This document shows positions 8,829 to 16,007 of a stretch of DNA of 64,000 nucleotides, piece after piece; the stretch's first letter is position 1; each line of letters opens with the position of its first letter. Position numbers and translations under genes: made by a program. This stretch comes from DAOTWC01 sp048499435 (GTDB lineage: Bacteria; Chloroflexota; Anaerolineae; Aggregatilineales; Phototrophicaceae): NCBI GenBank assembly GCA_048499435.1, contig JASNZW010000010.1:1-64000 (forward strand), written 5' to 3'. The notes beneath the pieces are model-generated. The model saw only the letters and a list, made by a program, of their open reading frames with translations, ran no database searches and was not told where the DNA came from.

Positions 8829-10022
8829 TTAAGGCTCAGCAGCGTAGCGGCCTTCGGCCTCCACCAGCGGGTAGAGCGCCGCCAGCTTTTCCGGCTGCAC
8901 GCGCGGCGGCACAGAACAGGCGGTGCTGAGGATGTAGCCGCCGCCGGGCATGCCGTCGCGCAGGCGCTCGCGCGCCATCGCCAGCACCGGCGCGGCGCCG
9001 TCCGCCTGGAGCAGCTCGACGCCGTTGAGGTTGCCCTTGATGAACGCCTGCCCGCCGATGCGCGCTTTGGCGTCGGCCAGCAGCGTGTCGCCGATGGGCG
9101 GCGGGTCGAGCGTGTCAATGCCCTGCGTGCCGGTCTCCAGCATCAGCTCCAGCCGGTCGCCAATGCGCCCGCAGGTGTGCGTATAGACCGGCACAGCGGG
9201 CGCGGCGGCGCGCACCGCATCCACCACGCGCGCCTCATAGGGCAGCACAAAGCGCCGGTACATGCGCGGCGAGATAAAGCCGCCGCCGGCGTAGGCCGAC
9301 GAAATCAGCAGCGCGTCCACGCCCCAGCGCGCCTGCGCCACCGCCCAGGCGATGCTGGCCTCCGTCAGCCGGTCGAGGATGGCGGCGGCTTTGTCCGGCT
9401 CCAACGCCAGGTGCGCCAGCGCGTCCTCGTAGGCGAACAGCTCCATCAGGTGCGTGAACGGCGAGAACACCTCGCCGTGAATCGAGATCGCGCCGCCGGC
9501 GGCCTGGCGGACCAGATCGAGCGTGCGCGTGAAATATGGCGGCGGGGTGCGCAGCGGGTCAGCCGCTTTGCCGGGCAGCGCCGGCGTATGATACACGCCC
9601 CACGTGTACATGGGCCAGGCGTCCAGCCGGTCGAAATCGCGGTCGGGGTCGAAATCCTCAAACAGCGGGCGGCCATGCGCCGCGTCCGCCGGGCGGTGCT
9701 GGGCGTTATCGTCCCAGGGCAGCAGTGTTTCGCCGCCGTCGGCCCAGGTGACGACTTCGCCGCGCGGCGTCTCGGTGATGGCGCTGACGCCCGCGCGCCA
9801 GTCCGGGTCGCGCCCCGGCAGGTTCACCAGGATGCCATCGAAGTGATAGCGGCGCTGAAGCGTGACCAGCGCCTCGGCGAAGCCTTCGCTGGTGAACCAG
9901 ATGGCGTGCGGCTTCAGCGGCACATTCAGAAAATAGTGACCCAGCGCGAGCTGGCACATCAGCGGCACGCGGTCAGGGATGCCGCCGCGCATAACGCAGG
10001 CGATGCGTTCTCTGCCGTTCAT
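8829..10022 (-). CDS. uroporphyrinogen decarboxylase-family protein (methyltransferase-like subgroup)
   Basis: 397 residues of the UroD/MtaA-type TIM-barrel family. It starts with MNGRERIACVMRGGIPDRVP, a common opening in this group. Putative metal ligands typical of the cobamide-methyltransferase-like branch are visible: the His and Cys of YTHTCGRIGD and a late Cys in LSTACSVPP. This branch transfers methyl groups rather than decarboxylating uroporphyrinogen, so a role in heme synthesis is unlikely; no heme gene is nearby. There is no corrinoid protein or other methyltransferase partner in the window, so the substrate is open. The start is preceded by AGGACAG; the gap to the esterase upstream is 23 nt, suggesting co-transcription. 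Confidence 0.75.
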   Translation of the reverse strand: MNGRERIACVMRGGIPDRVPLMCQLALGHYFLNVPLKPHAIWFTSEGFAEALVTLQRRYHFDGILVNLPGRDPDWRAGVSAITETPRGEVVTWADGGETLLPWDDNAQHRPADAAHGRPLFEDFDPDRDFDRLDAWPMYTWGVYHTPALPGKAADPLRTPPPYFTRTLDLVRQAAGGAISIHGEVFSPFTHLMELFAYEDALAHLALEPDKAAAILDRLTEASIAWAVAQARWGVDALLISSAYAGGGFISPRMYRRFVLPYEARVVDAVRAAAPAVPVYTHTCGRIGDRLELMLETGTQGIDTLDPPPIGDTLLADAKARIGGQAFIKGNLNGVELLQADGAAPVLAMARERLRDGMPGGGYILSTACSVPPRVQPEKLAALYPLVEAEGRYAAEP

Positions 10023-10045
10023 CTGTCCTGTCCTGCCTGCGCCGG

Positions 10046-11275
10046 TCAGGGCGCGGTCACCAGCGGGACGCTGGCCGGACCGGGGAAAACCCAGGCCAGC
10101 GCTTCGGGCAGCGCGGCGCGGTAGCCCACCAGCCCGTGCCCTGTGGCCGGCTCGATATAGTGATATTCGGTCTCGCGCTGGGCCGCGCGCTGCTCCAGCG
10201 TGTCGCGCAGCGCGCGCGCCGGGTTCACAAAGCGCGCGGCAGCCTCATGCCGCCCAACCGACTGGAACACGCGCTGCGGCAGGCGGTCCTGCTGTTCAAA
10301 GCGGCGCAGCAGCCCGCCAAGCTCGGCCTCGAACGGCCCTTTGCCCAGCGGCGGCGAGATCATCGCCAGCCGTTCAAACACTACCGGGTTCATCAGCGCG
10401 GCGTGCGCCGCCGCCACCGCCCCCAGGTCCACGCCGCCTACGCCCAGGTTGGTCGGGTCTATGCGATAGTAAGTCTGCACGAAGGGCAGCAGCTCGGTGA
10501 GCAGAAAGGTGTAATGGCGATCGTTGGCGGCGTACTCGCGGGCGCGCTCCTCCGGCGTGCCGCTCTCCACCATCGCGATCACGACCGGCTGCATCTGCCC
10601 GTGTTTGATGAGCGCGTCAGCGATGAACGGGACCTGCAGCGAGGTGGTGCTCCACAGCGCGTCGTGCAGAATCAGCAGCGGATACTCGTCCTCAGCGGTC
10701 GCCTCCTGGCTGTAGCCGGGCGGGGTATACACCCACAGCCGGCGCTCCTTAAAGCCCAACTGGCGGCTGTCCACGCGCTCATGCTGGATCACGCGCCCGC
10801 GCGGCACGTTAGGCATGGCTGACCAGTCAGTAAAGGGGCGCGCCTGCGGCATGCGCAGCACGGAAACGGAAATCTGCGGCGTTTCCAGGCGCAGCGGGTT
10901 CAGCGGGTCGGGCCGCCAGCAGCGGCTGATGCGCCCCACCAGGTCACGCTCCTGCGCCAGCGGCGTCATCGGGTCGTTGATCGCCAGCATGTAGTCGAGC
11001 AGGTCGTCGGGGGCGAAGGCGTGGGCGGCATACCACAGCGTCGTGCCGGGCAGGTTGGTCATGGGGTGAAAGGGCGGGTCGTCCTTGATAACGTCCAGGT
11101 TGACCGCCGCCGCCTGTGTGTCCGGCTCGTTAAAGATAAACGTCGCCCGGCTGCCTTCAATCCAGGGCCACTGTGGGCGTTCCTGCAGAAGCGCATCAAC
11201 CATCGGCTGGCGCTGCTCTTGTTCAGCCTGAAGCGCCGCCGTCAGAAAAGCCTGAAAAGACTGCCACGCTGGCAT
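10046..11275 (-). CDS. Fes/enterochelin-esterase-like protein lacking the catalytic serine
   Basis: 409 residues. An N-terminal E-set-like beta domain (~25-160, ATFIFNEPDTQAAAVNL, GTTLWYAAHAFAP) precedes an esterase-D type alpha/beta-hydrolase domain (~175-395: LWVYTPPGYSQ, YPLLILHDALW). This is the layout of ferric-enterobactin esterases. The nucleophile elbow, normally G-x-S-x-G, reads GVGGVDLGAV, with Asp in place of Ser, while the C-terminal catalytic His region is kept (ATGHGLVGYRAALPEAL). It is therefore probably not a serine esterase, or has become a binding protein. There is no signal peptide and no siderophore genes are nearby. It lies 23 nt upstream of the UroD-family gene. Confidence 0.75.
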   Translation of the reverse strand: MPAWQSFQAFLTAALQAEQEQRQPMVDALLQERPQWPWIEGSRATFIFNEPDTQAAAVNLDVIKDDPPFHPMTNLPGTTLWYAAHAFAPDDLLDYMLAINDPMTPLAQERDLVGRISRCWRPDPLNPLRLETPQISVSVLRMPQARPFTDWSAMPNVPRGRVIQHERVDSRQLGFKERRLWVYTPPGYSQEATAEDEYPLLILHDALWSTTSLQVPFIADALIKHGQMQPVVIAMVESGTPEERAREYAANDRHYTFLLTELLPFVQTYYRIDPTNLGVGGVDLGAVAAAHAALMNPVVFERLAMISPPLGKGPFEAELGGLLRRFEQQDRLPQRVFQSVGRHEAAARFVNPARALRDTLEQRAAQRETEYHYIEPATGHGLVGYRAALPEALAWVFPGPASVPLVTAP

Positions 11276-11314
11276 CGCCCTGCTCCCGTGTGCATACGCT
11301 GCGAATTCCAGCGT

Positions 11315-11320
11315 ATTGTA
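11315..11320 (-). promoter_or_regulatory. -10 box for the Fes-like gene
   Basis: TACAAT on the minus strand 39 nt upstream of the ATG at 11275, in the divergent interval with degV. Confidence 0.45.
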
Positions 11321-11385
11321 ACATCAACGCCTGCTCGCTGCTATTTTGCCCCCGGCGGCGCGTGGGTTTTAGCGCGCCTGAACGC

Positions 11386-11391
11386 TATACT
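11386..11391 (+). promoter_or_regulatory. -10 box for the DegV gene
   Basis: TATACT 40 nt upstream of the ATG at 11432; no convincing -35. Confidence 0.4.
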
Positions 11392-11431
11392 CTGCTTTCG
11401 TGTTCACTGTGCTAACCAGAGGCAGACCGCC

Positions 11432-12295
11432 ATGCTGATCGTAACCGACCGCGCCGCAGACCTGACCCCACAGCAGCTAGGGGGCGTTGAGCTGCCCTAC
11501 ATCCCCCTGATCGTCACGCTTAACGGCCGCGAATATCGCAGCGGCGTTGATCTGCAGCCCGACGAGTTCTACCGCCTGCTGGAAGAAACCGGGGCCATGC
11601 CCTCAACTTCGCTGCCGGGGCCGGGCGAGATCGCTGAGTTCTACCGCGCGCTGGCCGCGCGCGACCCCGACATCATCTCGATTCACGTCGCCGCTGTGCT
11701 CAGCGGCACTTACAACGCGGCGCGCCTGGCCGCCGAGATGGTCCCCGAAGCCAACATCACCGTCCACAACGCGCGCACCGTCTCCGGCGGGCTGGGCTGG
11801 CAGGTTGAGGCGGCGGTGCGGGCGGCGCAGGCGGGCTGGCCGCGCGCGCAGATTCTGGACCTGCTGGCGCAGGTGCACCAGGCGACCAATATCGTGTTCA
11901 CCATCCCACACCTCAAGTACCTGGTGCACGGCGGGCGCATCAGCAACCTGAAAGGGCTGCTGGCGACGACGCTGAACATCAAGCCGCTGCTGGGCGTGAA
12001 CATCGAAACCGGCCAGTTGGTGCAGCAGGGCACGGTGCGCACGTTCAAGCGGGCGCTGGAACACCTGGGGCCGGCGATCGCCGCGCGCCACGCGCCCGGC
12101 ACGCCGCTGCGGGTGCAGATCATGCACGCCAACAACCCCGAAGGCGCGGCGGAAGCGCGGGCGCACCTGGACCGCCTGTTTGAGTGTCACTGGCTGCCGG
12201 AAACCGGCGTCGGCCCGGTGATCGGCGCACACAGCGGGCCGGGGCTGGTCGGCGTGGGTTACGCGGCGCTGGCGGAGTTCCCGGCGCTGCCCTGA
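11432..12295 (+). CDS. DegV family fatty-acid-binding protein
   Basis: 287 residues and the full DegV fold. The opening MLIVTDRAADLTPQQ, the TSLPGPGEIAEFY segment (TSqPs motif), IHVAAVLSGTYNAA and the C-terminal GAHSGPGLVGVGY match the family. DegV/FakB proteins bind a fatty acid and, in Firmicutes, present it to the kinase FakA; no FakA homologue is visible here, so the partner is unknown. Cytoplasmic, no signal peptide. The start is the ATG that places the conserved IVTDR strand at the very N-terminus. A stand-alone gene. Confidence 0.88.
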   Translation: MLIVTDRAADLTPQQLGGVELPYIPLIVTLNGREYRSGVDLQPDEFYRLLEETGAMPSTSLPGPGEIAEFYRALAARDPDIISIHVAAVLSGTYNAARLAAEMVPEANITVHNARTVSGGLGWQVEAAVRAAQAGWPRAQILDLLAQVHQATNIVFTIPHLKYLVHGGRISNLKGLLATTLNIKPLLGVNIETGQLVQQGTVRTFKRALEHLGPAIAARHAPGTPLRVQIMHANNPEGAAEARAHLDRLFECHWLPETGVGPVIGAHSGPGLVGVGYAALAEFPALP

Positions 12296-12325
12296 GCGAG
12301 GCAGCCGCTTAGGGCGCAGACGCGG

Positions 12326-13165
12326 TCAATCCTGGCGCAGCGCCCAGGCGGCGCCGCGCAGCGCGCCCCAGGCGATCAGCAGCGGCAGCGCCAGCGGCAC
12401 GACGAACTCAACAACAATGAGCAGCGCGGGCGTCAGCGGCATCAGGCGCAGGAAGTTGATCAGCAGGAAGTAGAAGAAGGTGGCCACGCCCAGCGCGACC
12501 AGCGCTGTCGTGCGCACGGGGATGAGCGTGCCCATGAGGATCGCCAGCGCGGCGACCATAAACGGCTCCAGCACCAGCCGCAGCAGCGACACCGCCAGCC
12601 CGACGATCAACACCAGGCGCGAAACGAGCGAGCCGTCCTCATAGGGGAAGTAAGGGCTGTACTGCAAGCCGATAACCGGCAGCGTCAGCAGCAGCACGGC
12701 GATCAGCAGCAGACTTAAGTCCTCAACCTGCCGCCACACGCCCGCCGCCACCTTGCTGAACACGATGTGCGGCAGCGTCAGCGGCGTGGTGCGCAGCAGG
12801 TCCAGCGTGTTGTTGGCCTGTTCGTCCACGATCATGCGCGTGGTGAAAGCGGCGGTCGCCAGCAGCACGCGCGCGTAGCTGTAGAGCACCAACGGCAGCA
12901 TCACCAGCGACACCGGCAGCAGGATAAACATCAGCGGCAAAATCACCGGCACAGCCGCCGACGCCAGCACCAGCGCCGCCAGCAGCAGGTAGAGGCGGCC
13001 AAGCTGGCCGACATCCAGCGGCAGCACTTTCCAGTAAATGCCCAGGTGGCGGCGCACGATGGGGTCGGTGCGGCGCGCCCAGGCCGGCAGATAGCGGTCC
13101 ACAGCGGGCACGTAATCTTTCCATGCCTGAACCATGCTGTGGGGGGAGGGCTTGATCTGTTCCAC
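12326..13165 (-). CDS. ABC-2-type membrane permease-like protein
   Basis: 279 residues with about six hydrophobic segments (for example LGRLYLLLAALVLASAAVPV, LSLLLIAVLLLTLPVIGL and the C-terminal ALLIVVEFVVPLALPLLIAW). Between the second and third lies IVDEQANNTLDLLRTTPLTL followed by IVFSKV, which matches the loop conserved in ABC-2 exporter permeases (E..gtLdlLrttPlt...gK). No dedicated ATPase is adjacent; the ATPase at 13240 belongs to a metal-import family. Start: GTG at 13165, or ATG at 13135 ten codons later; neither has a clear ribosome site. It has its own promoter. Confidence 0.65.
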   Translation of the reverse strand: MEQIKPSPHSMVQAWKDYVPAVDRYLPAWARRTDPIVRRHLGIYWKVLPLDVGQLGRLYLLLAALVLASAAVPVILPLMFILLPVSLVMLPLVLYSYARVLLATAAFTTRMIVDEQANNTLDLLRTTPLTLPHIVFSKVAAGVWRQVEDLSLLLIAVLLLTLPVIGLQYSPYFPYEDGSLVSRLVLIVGLAVSLLRLVLEPFMVAALAILMGTLIPVRTTALVALGVATFFYFLLINFLRLMPLTPALLIVVEFVVPLALPLLIAWGALRGAAWALRQD

Positions 13166-13202
13166 AGTAGACGCATTCCGCTAACGGTAGCTGTCGCACG
13201 CA

Positions 13203-13208
13203 ATTATA
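13203..13208 (-). promoter_or_regulatory. extended -10 box for the permease-like gene
   Basis: Minus strand reads TTGGTATAAT, a TATAAT with an upstream TG dinucleotide one base away (extended -10). It lies between the ATPase gene and the permease-like gene, so the latter can be transcribed separately. Confidence 0.45.
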
Positions 13209-13239
13209 CCAACTGACAGCGCCCGGCGTTCAGCAGAAG

Positions 13240-14007
13240 TCAGCAGCAGTTGTGGTCGTCCACGAACACGAACACCTGCCGGCCCGCGTCCCAGGTGGCT
13301 AACTGGCCGCCGTACAGGCTGGTCAGCACATCCGGGCGGTACACAGCCGACGGCGGGCCGAAGGCGATCACACGCTCGCGCAGCGCCAGCACGCGGTCAA
13401 AGCGGCGGAAGGCCAGCCCCAGGTCGTGCGTGCTGAGGACAATCGTCAGGCCGTCGGCGTTGAGCGCGTCCAGCACGTCCATGATACTGGCCTGCGCGTG
13501 GGCGTCCACGCCGCTGAACGGCTCATCGAGCAGCAGCGTGTCGGCTTCCTGCGCCAGCGCGCGGGCGATAAACACGCGCCGCCGCTGGCCGCCGCTCAGC
13601 TCACCGATCTGGCGCGCGCGCAGGCCGGCCAGGCCCACACGCTCCAGGGCGGCGTCCGCCGCCTGCCAGTCGGCGCGGCGCGGGCGGCGCAGCCAGCCGA
13701 TATGCCGCGCCCGGCCCATCAGCACCACGTCGCGCACCGTCACCGGGAAATCCCAGCTTACGGCTTCGTGCTGCGGCACATAGCCCAGGCGCGCCAGGCC
13801 GCCGGGCACGTCAATTGTGCCCGCGCGCGGCTGGAGCAGGCCCATAATTGCCTTGATAATGGTGGACTTGCCCGCGCCGTTCGGCCCGATAACCGCCACA
13901 CGCTCGCCGGCGCGCACGTCAAAGCTAACGTCCTCAACGGCCAGCGCGCCGTCGTAGGCCACGTTAAGCCCGCGCACGCTGATCACGGTGGCTGGGGAAA
14001 CAGCCAT
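13240..14007 (-). CDS. metal (Mn/Zn/Fe)-type ABC transporter ATP-binding protein, orphan
   Basis: 255 residues with a complete ABC ATPase: Walker A GPNGAGKST, Q-loop in LGYVPQHEAVSWDFPVTV, signature ELSGGQRRRV, Walker B DTLLLDEP and H-loop VLSTHD. The Q-loop context VPQ...WDFPVTV is characteristic of the manganese/zinc/iron chelate importer ATPases (MntB/ZnuC/TroB group). The matching permease and solute-binding genes are not adjacent, which is unusual. The C-terminus ends DDHNCC, a potential metal ligand cluster. The ATG at 14007 was chosen over an upstream in-frame codon because the conserved domain starts ~10 residues later. Upstream neighbour ends 37 nt away. Confidence 0.82.
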   Translation of the reverse strand: MAVSPATVISVRGLNVAYDGALAVEDVSFDVRAGERVAVIGPNGAGKSTIIKAIMGLLQPRAGTIDVPGGLARLGYVPQHEAVSWDFPVTVRDVVLMGRARHIGWLRRPRRADWQAADAALERVGLAGLRARQIGELSGGQRRRVFIARALAQEADTLLLDEPFSGVDAHAQASIMDVLDALNADGLTIVLSTHDLGLAFRRFDRVLALRERVIAFGPPSAVYRPDVLTSLYGGQLATWDAGRQVFVFVDDHNCC

Positions 14008-14044
14008 TAGACGGCCTCCATATCGTTCGCGGCGGGCCGCCAGT

Positions 14045-14659
14045 TTACCCGTTAAGCGCCTGCACCAACTGGCGGAAAGCGGCGCGGTAGTCGGCGGCGA
14101 AATCAAAGCGCGGGCTGCGGCGCGCGGCATCGGGCGCGTCCGCCGGCGCCGCCTGAGCGACCAGCACCGGCTTGCGCTGCGCCCGAAACGACTTCAGCGC
14201 GCCGCCCACGCTGCTGTCGGCCAGCGCCGCCGGCGAGAGCACCAGCACCATGCAGCCGCACGCCGTCAGCGACGGGTGAACGCCGCCGGCCCAGTTCACT
14301 TCGGTCTGGTCGGCCTCATGCAGCCACACCGCGACGCCCGCCTTCTCCAGGTCGGCGCTGATCTGGCGGGCCAGCACCTCGTCGGCGGCGGCAAAGTTGA
14401 CGTAGGCCGCGTCACGCGGGAGGCGGGCGCGGGTGGGCGCGCCTACCTGAACCGCCTCCGGGCGCGGCTGGCCGCTGTGCGCGGCGGTGCGGCCCATGCG
14501 GAACACCGTTCCGCCGCAGTCAGGGCACTCGCCGCGCGTGGCAGGCATCCCGCGCCGCGTCCAGACGGCCTCGGCGTTCTCCACCTCGACCATGCCCTTG
14601 CAGCGCACGCAGTAAGCCTCTATCGGGGTCAGGTCATCGTCGTGCTCGAAATCGGTCAT
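14045..14659 (-). CDS. zinc-ribbon (DUF5679-like) fused to a TIR-like domain
   Basis: 204 residues. Residues 15-56 form a zinc ribbon with C17-x2-C20 and C45-x2-C48 (YCVRCKGMVEV; CPDCGGTVFRMG). After a linker, residues ~84-200 have the order of a TIR domain: AAYVNFAAADE (strand A), ISADLEKAGVAVWLHEAD, WAGGVHPSLTACGCMVLVLS (strand D), PAALADSSVGGALKSF, KPVLVAQA. In NAD-cleaving TIRs the position after the Ser-Trp stretch is a Glu; here it reads Ala (SSVGGAL), so catalysis is doubtful. A signalling or scaffold role is possible. Strong AGGAGGGG ribosome site 5 nt from the ATG. Probably co-transcribed with the ATPase gene downstream. Confidence 0.7.
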   Translation of the reverse strand: MTDFEHDDDLTPIEAYCVRCKGMVEVENAEAVWTRRGMPATRGECPDCGGTVFRMGRTAAHSGQPRPEAVQVGAPTRARLPRDAAYVNFAAADEVLARQISADLEKAGVAVWLHEADQTEVNWAGGVHPSLTACGCMVLVLSPAALADSSVGGALKSFRAQRKPVLVAQAAPADAPDAARRSPRFDFAADYRAAFRQLVQALNG

Positions 14660-14680
14660 CGCGTCCCCTCCTGCACGCGC

Positions 14681-14686
14681 ATTATA
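14681..14686 (-). promoter_or_regulatory. -10 box for the zinc-ribbon/TIR gene
   Basis: TATAAT on the minus strand, 21 nt from the ATG at 14659, leaving room for the AGGAGGGG site in a short leader. Confidence 0.55.
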
Positions 14687-14734
14687 CCGCGCCCGCCGCC
14701 GATTCGCGCGGTAGCAGGGCGGCAGACGGCTGTG

Positions 14735-14740
14735 TATAAT
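14735..14740 (+). promoter_or_regulatory. -10 box for the redox cassette
   Basis: TATAAT 29 nt before the ATG at 14770. It is divergent from the promoter at 14681 and is the only clear promoter seen ahead of the four-gene cassette ending at 21678. Confidence 0.55.
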
Positions 14741-14769
14741 CCTGCAAACAGGTTAGTTCAGGACAGGCT

Positions 14770-15993
14770 ATGAAACGCAACCCTCCGCCGCAGCTTACCC
14801 GCCGCGATTTCCTGAAGCTGGTCGGGGCCGGCTCCGCCGCTGCGGCGTCCGGCGGGCTGCCACCGCTGGCCTACACGCCGCGCCACGCGCGGCAGGCCGC
14901 CGCTGACAGCCGCGTCGCGCTCCGCATGTTCGACCCCGCCAGCGCGCCGGCGGCCCAGGCCGTCAGGGACGCCGCGCTGGACGCCACCGACCTGAGCTGG
15001 CTGCGCGCCGGCGATTCGGTCTTTGTCAAGGTCGCCAGCAACTCGAACTACCGTCCGCCCTCAGTCACAGCGGCGGCGGCGGTGGAAGGCGTCGTGGGCC
15101 TGCTGAAAGCGGCGGGCGCGGGCACGGTCTACGTGGGCGATATGAGCGGCGCGCAGTTTGTGCGCCATCTGGCGGACGAAACCACCGGCTCCACGCGCGA
15201 GAACATGCGCCAGAACGGGCTGCTGGCGGCAGCCGAAGCCGCCGGCGCGGTCGTCCACTGTTTTGAAGAAGTGCCTTTCGCGCAGGCGTACTTTCAGGCC
15301 GCGCCGCCGGGCAGCCATCACTGGGGCGCTGACCTGTACGCCGCCGAAATCCTCGACCGGGTGGACCACATCGTCAACCTGCCCCGGCTGGGCAAACACG
15401 TGCTGGCCGGCGCATCGCTGGGGCTGAAGAACGCTATCGGCTGGATCAGCGACCACAGCCGCATGGTGCTGCACCGCGACGCGGCCACGTTCCACGAGAA
15501 AATCGTCGAAGTCAACGCTATCCCACAGCTCGCGGATAAGCTGCGCCTGACGCTGACGCTGGCCGACCAGGCGCTGACCACCTATGGCCCCGACGCGGGC
15601 TACCGGCTGCCGCTGACGCAGCCGTTCGTCCTGGCGTCTGAGGACGTCGTCAGCCACGACCAGATCGCCCTGCTCGCGCTGCTGTGGGCGCGCGGCCAGA
15701 CACCGGCAGCCGCCCTCGCTGAGGACCCGTTCCCCGCCGAGTCCAACGGCCTCAACTGGTGGTTTGTGCGCGTCTACTGGGGCGCGGAAGCCGCCGCTCT
15801 GTATCAGGAACTGCCCACATTTGAGCTGGTCGCGCCCGATGTCCCGGCGCATGTGAACCTGGCGTGGGACCGCCTGCGCGGCGGGCGGCCCGCCGCCATC
15901 ACCGTGACGGCGCGCGGCCTGCCGCTGAACGCCGCGCTGGCCACGGCGCTGACGAGCGTCCCCAGCCTGGGCGTCGCGCTGCAAGAGGCCTGA
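14770..15993 (+). CDS. Tat-exported DUF362 domain protein
   Basis: 407 residues. The N-terminus has a twin-arginine signal, TRRDFLKLVGAGSAAAASGG, so it is exported folded and probably carries or needs a cofactor. The mature part is a DUF362 domain: VKVASNSNYRPPSVTAAAAV, GAGTVYVGDMSG, VVHCFEEVPF, the metal-site-like LPRLGKHVLAGASLGLKNAIGW, and DHSRMVLHR. DUF362 proteins often accompany redox enzymes and many carry ferredoxin domains; this one has no ferredoxin motif. It is followed after 14 nt by the multiheme cytochrome, implying a shared pathway outside the membrane. A CAGGA precedes the ATG. Confidence 0.82.
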   Translation: MKRNPPPQLTRRDFLKLVGAGSAAAASGGLPPLAYTPRHARQAAADSRVALRMFDPASAPAAQAVRDAALDATDLSWLRAGDSVFVKVASNSNYRPPSVTAAAAVEGVVGLLKAAGAGTVYVGDMSGAQFVRHLADETTGSTRENMRQNGLLAAAEAAGAVVHCFEEVPFAQAYFQAAPPGSHHWGADLYAAEILDRVDHIVNLPRLGKHVLAGASLGLKNAIGWISDHSRMVLHRDAATFHEKIVEVNAIPQLADKLRLTLTLADQALTTYGPDAGYRLPLTQPFVLASEDVVSHDQIALLALLWARGQTPAAALAEDPFPAESNGLNWWFVRVYWGAEAAALYQELPTFELVAPDVPAHVNLAWDRLRGGRPAAITVTARGLPLNAALATALTSVPSLGVALQEA

Positions 15994-16007
15994 CGCTGGG
16001 CGCCGCG

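Noticed and set aside
8829..10022. True uroporphyrinogen decarboxylase of heme synthesis
   Set aside because: It has the His/Cys metal-site pattern of the methyltransferase branch, and no heme biosynthesis genes are nearby.
12326..14007. Metal importer made of the ATPase and the neighbouring membrane protein
   Set aside because: The membrane protein has the ABC-2 exporter loop and its own promoter, not the MntC/ZnuB fold pattern.
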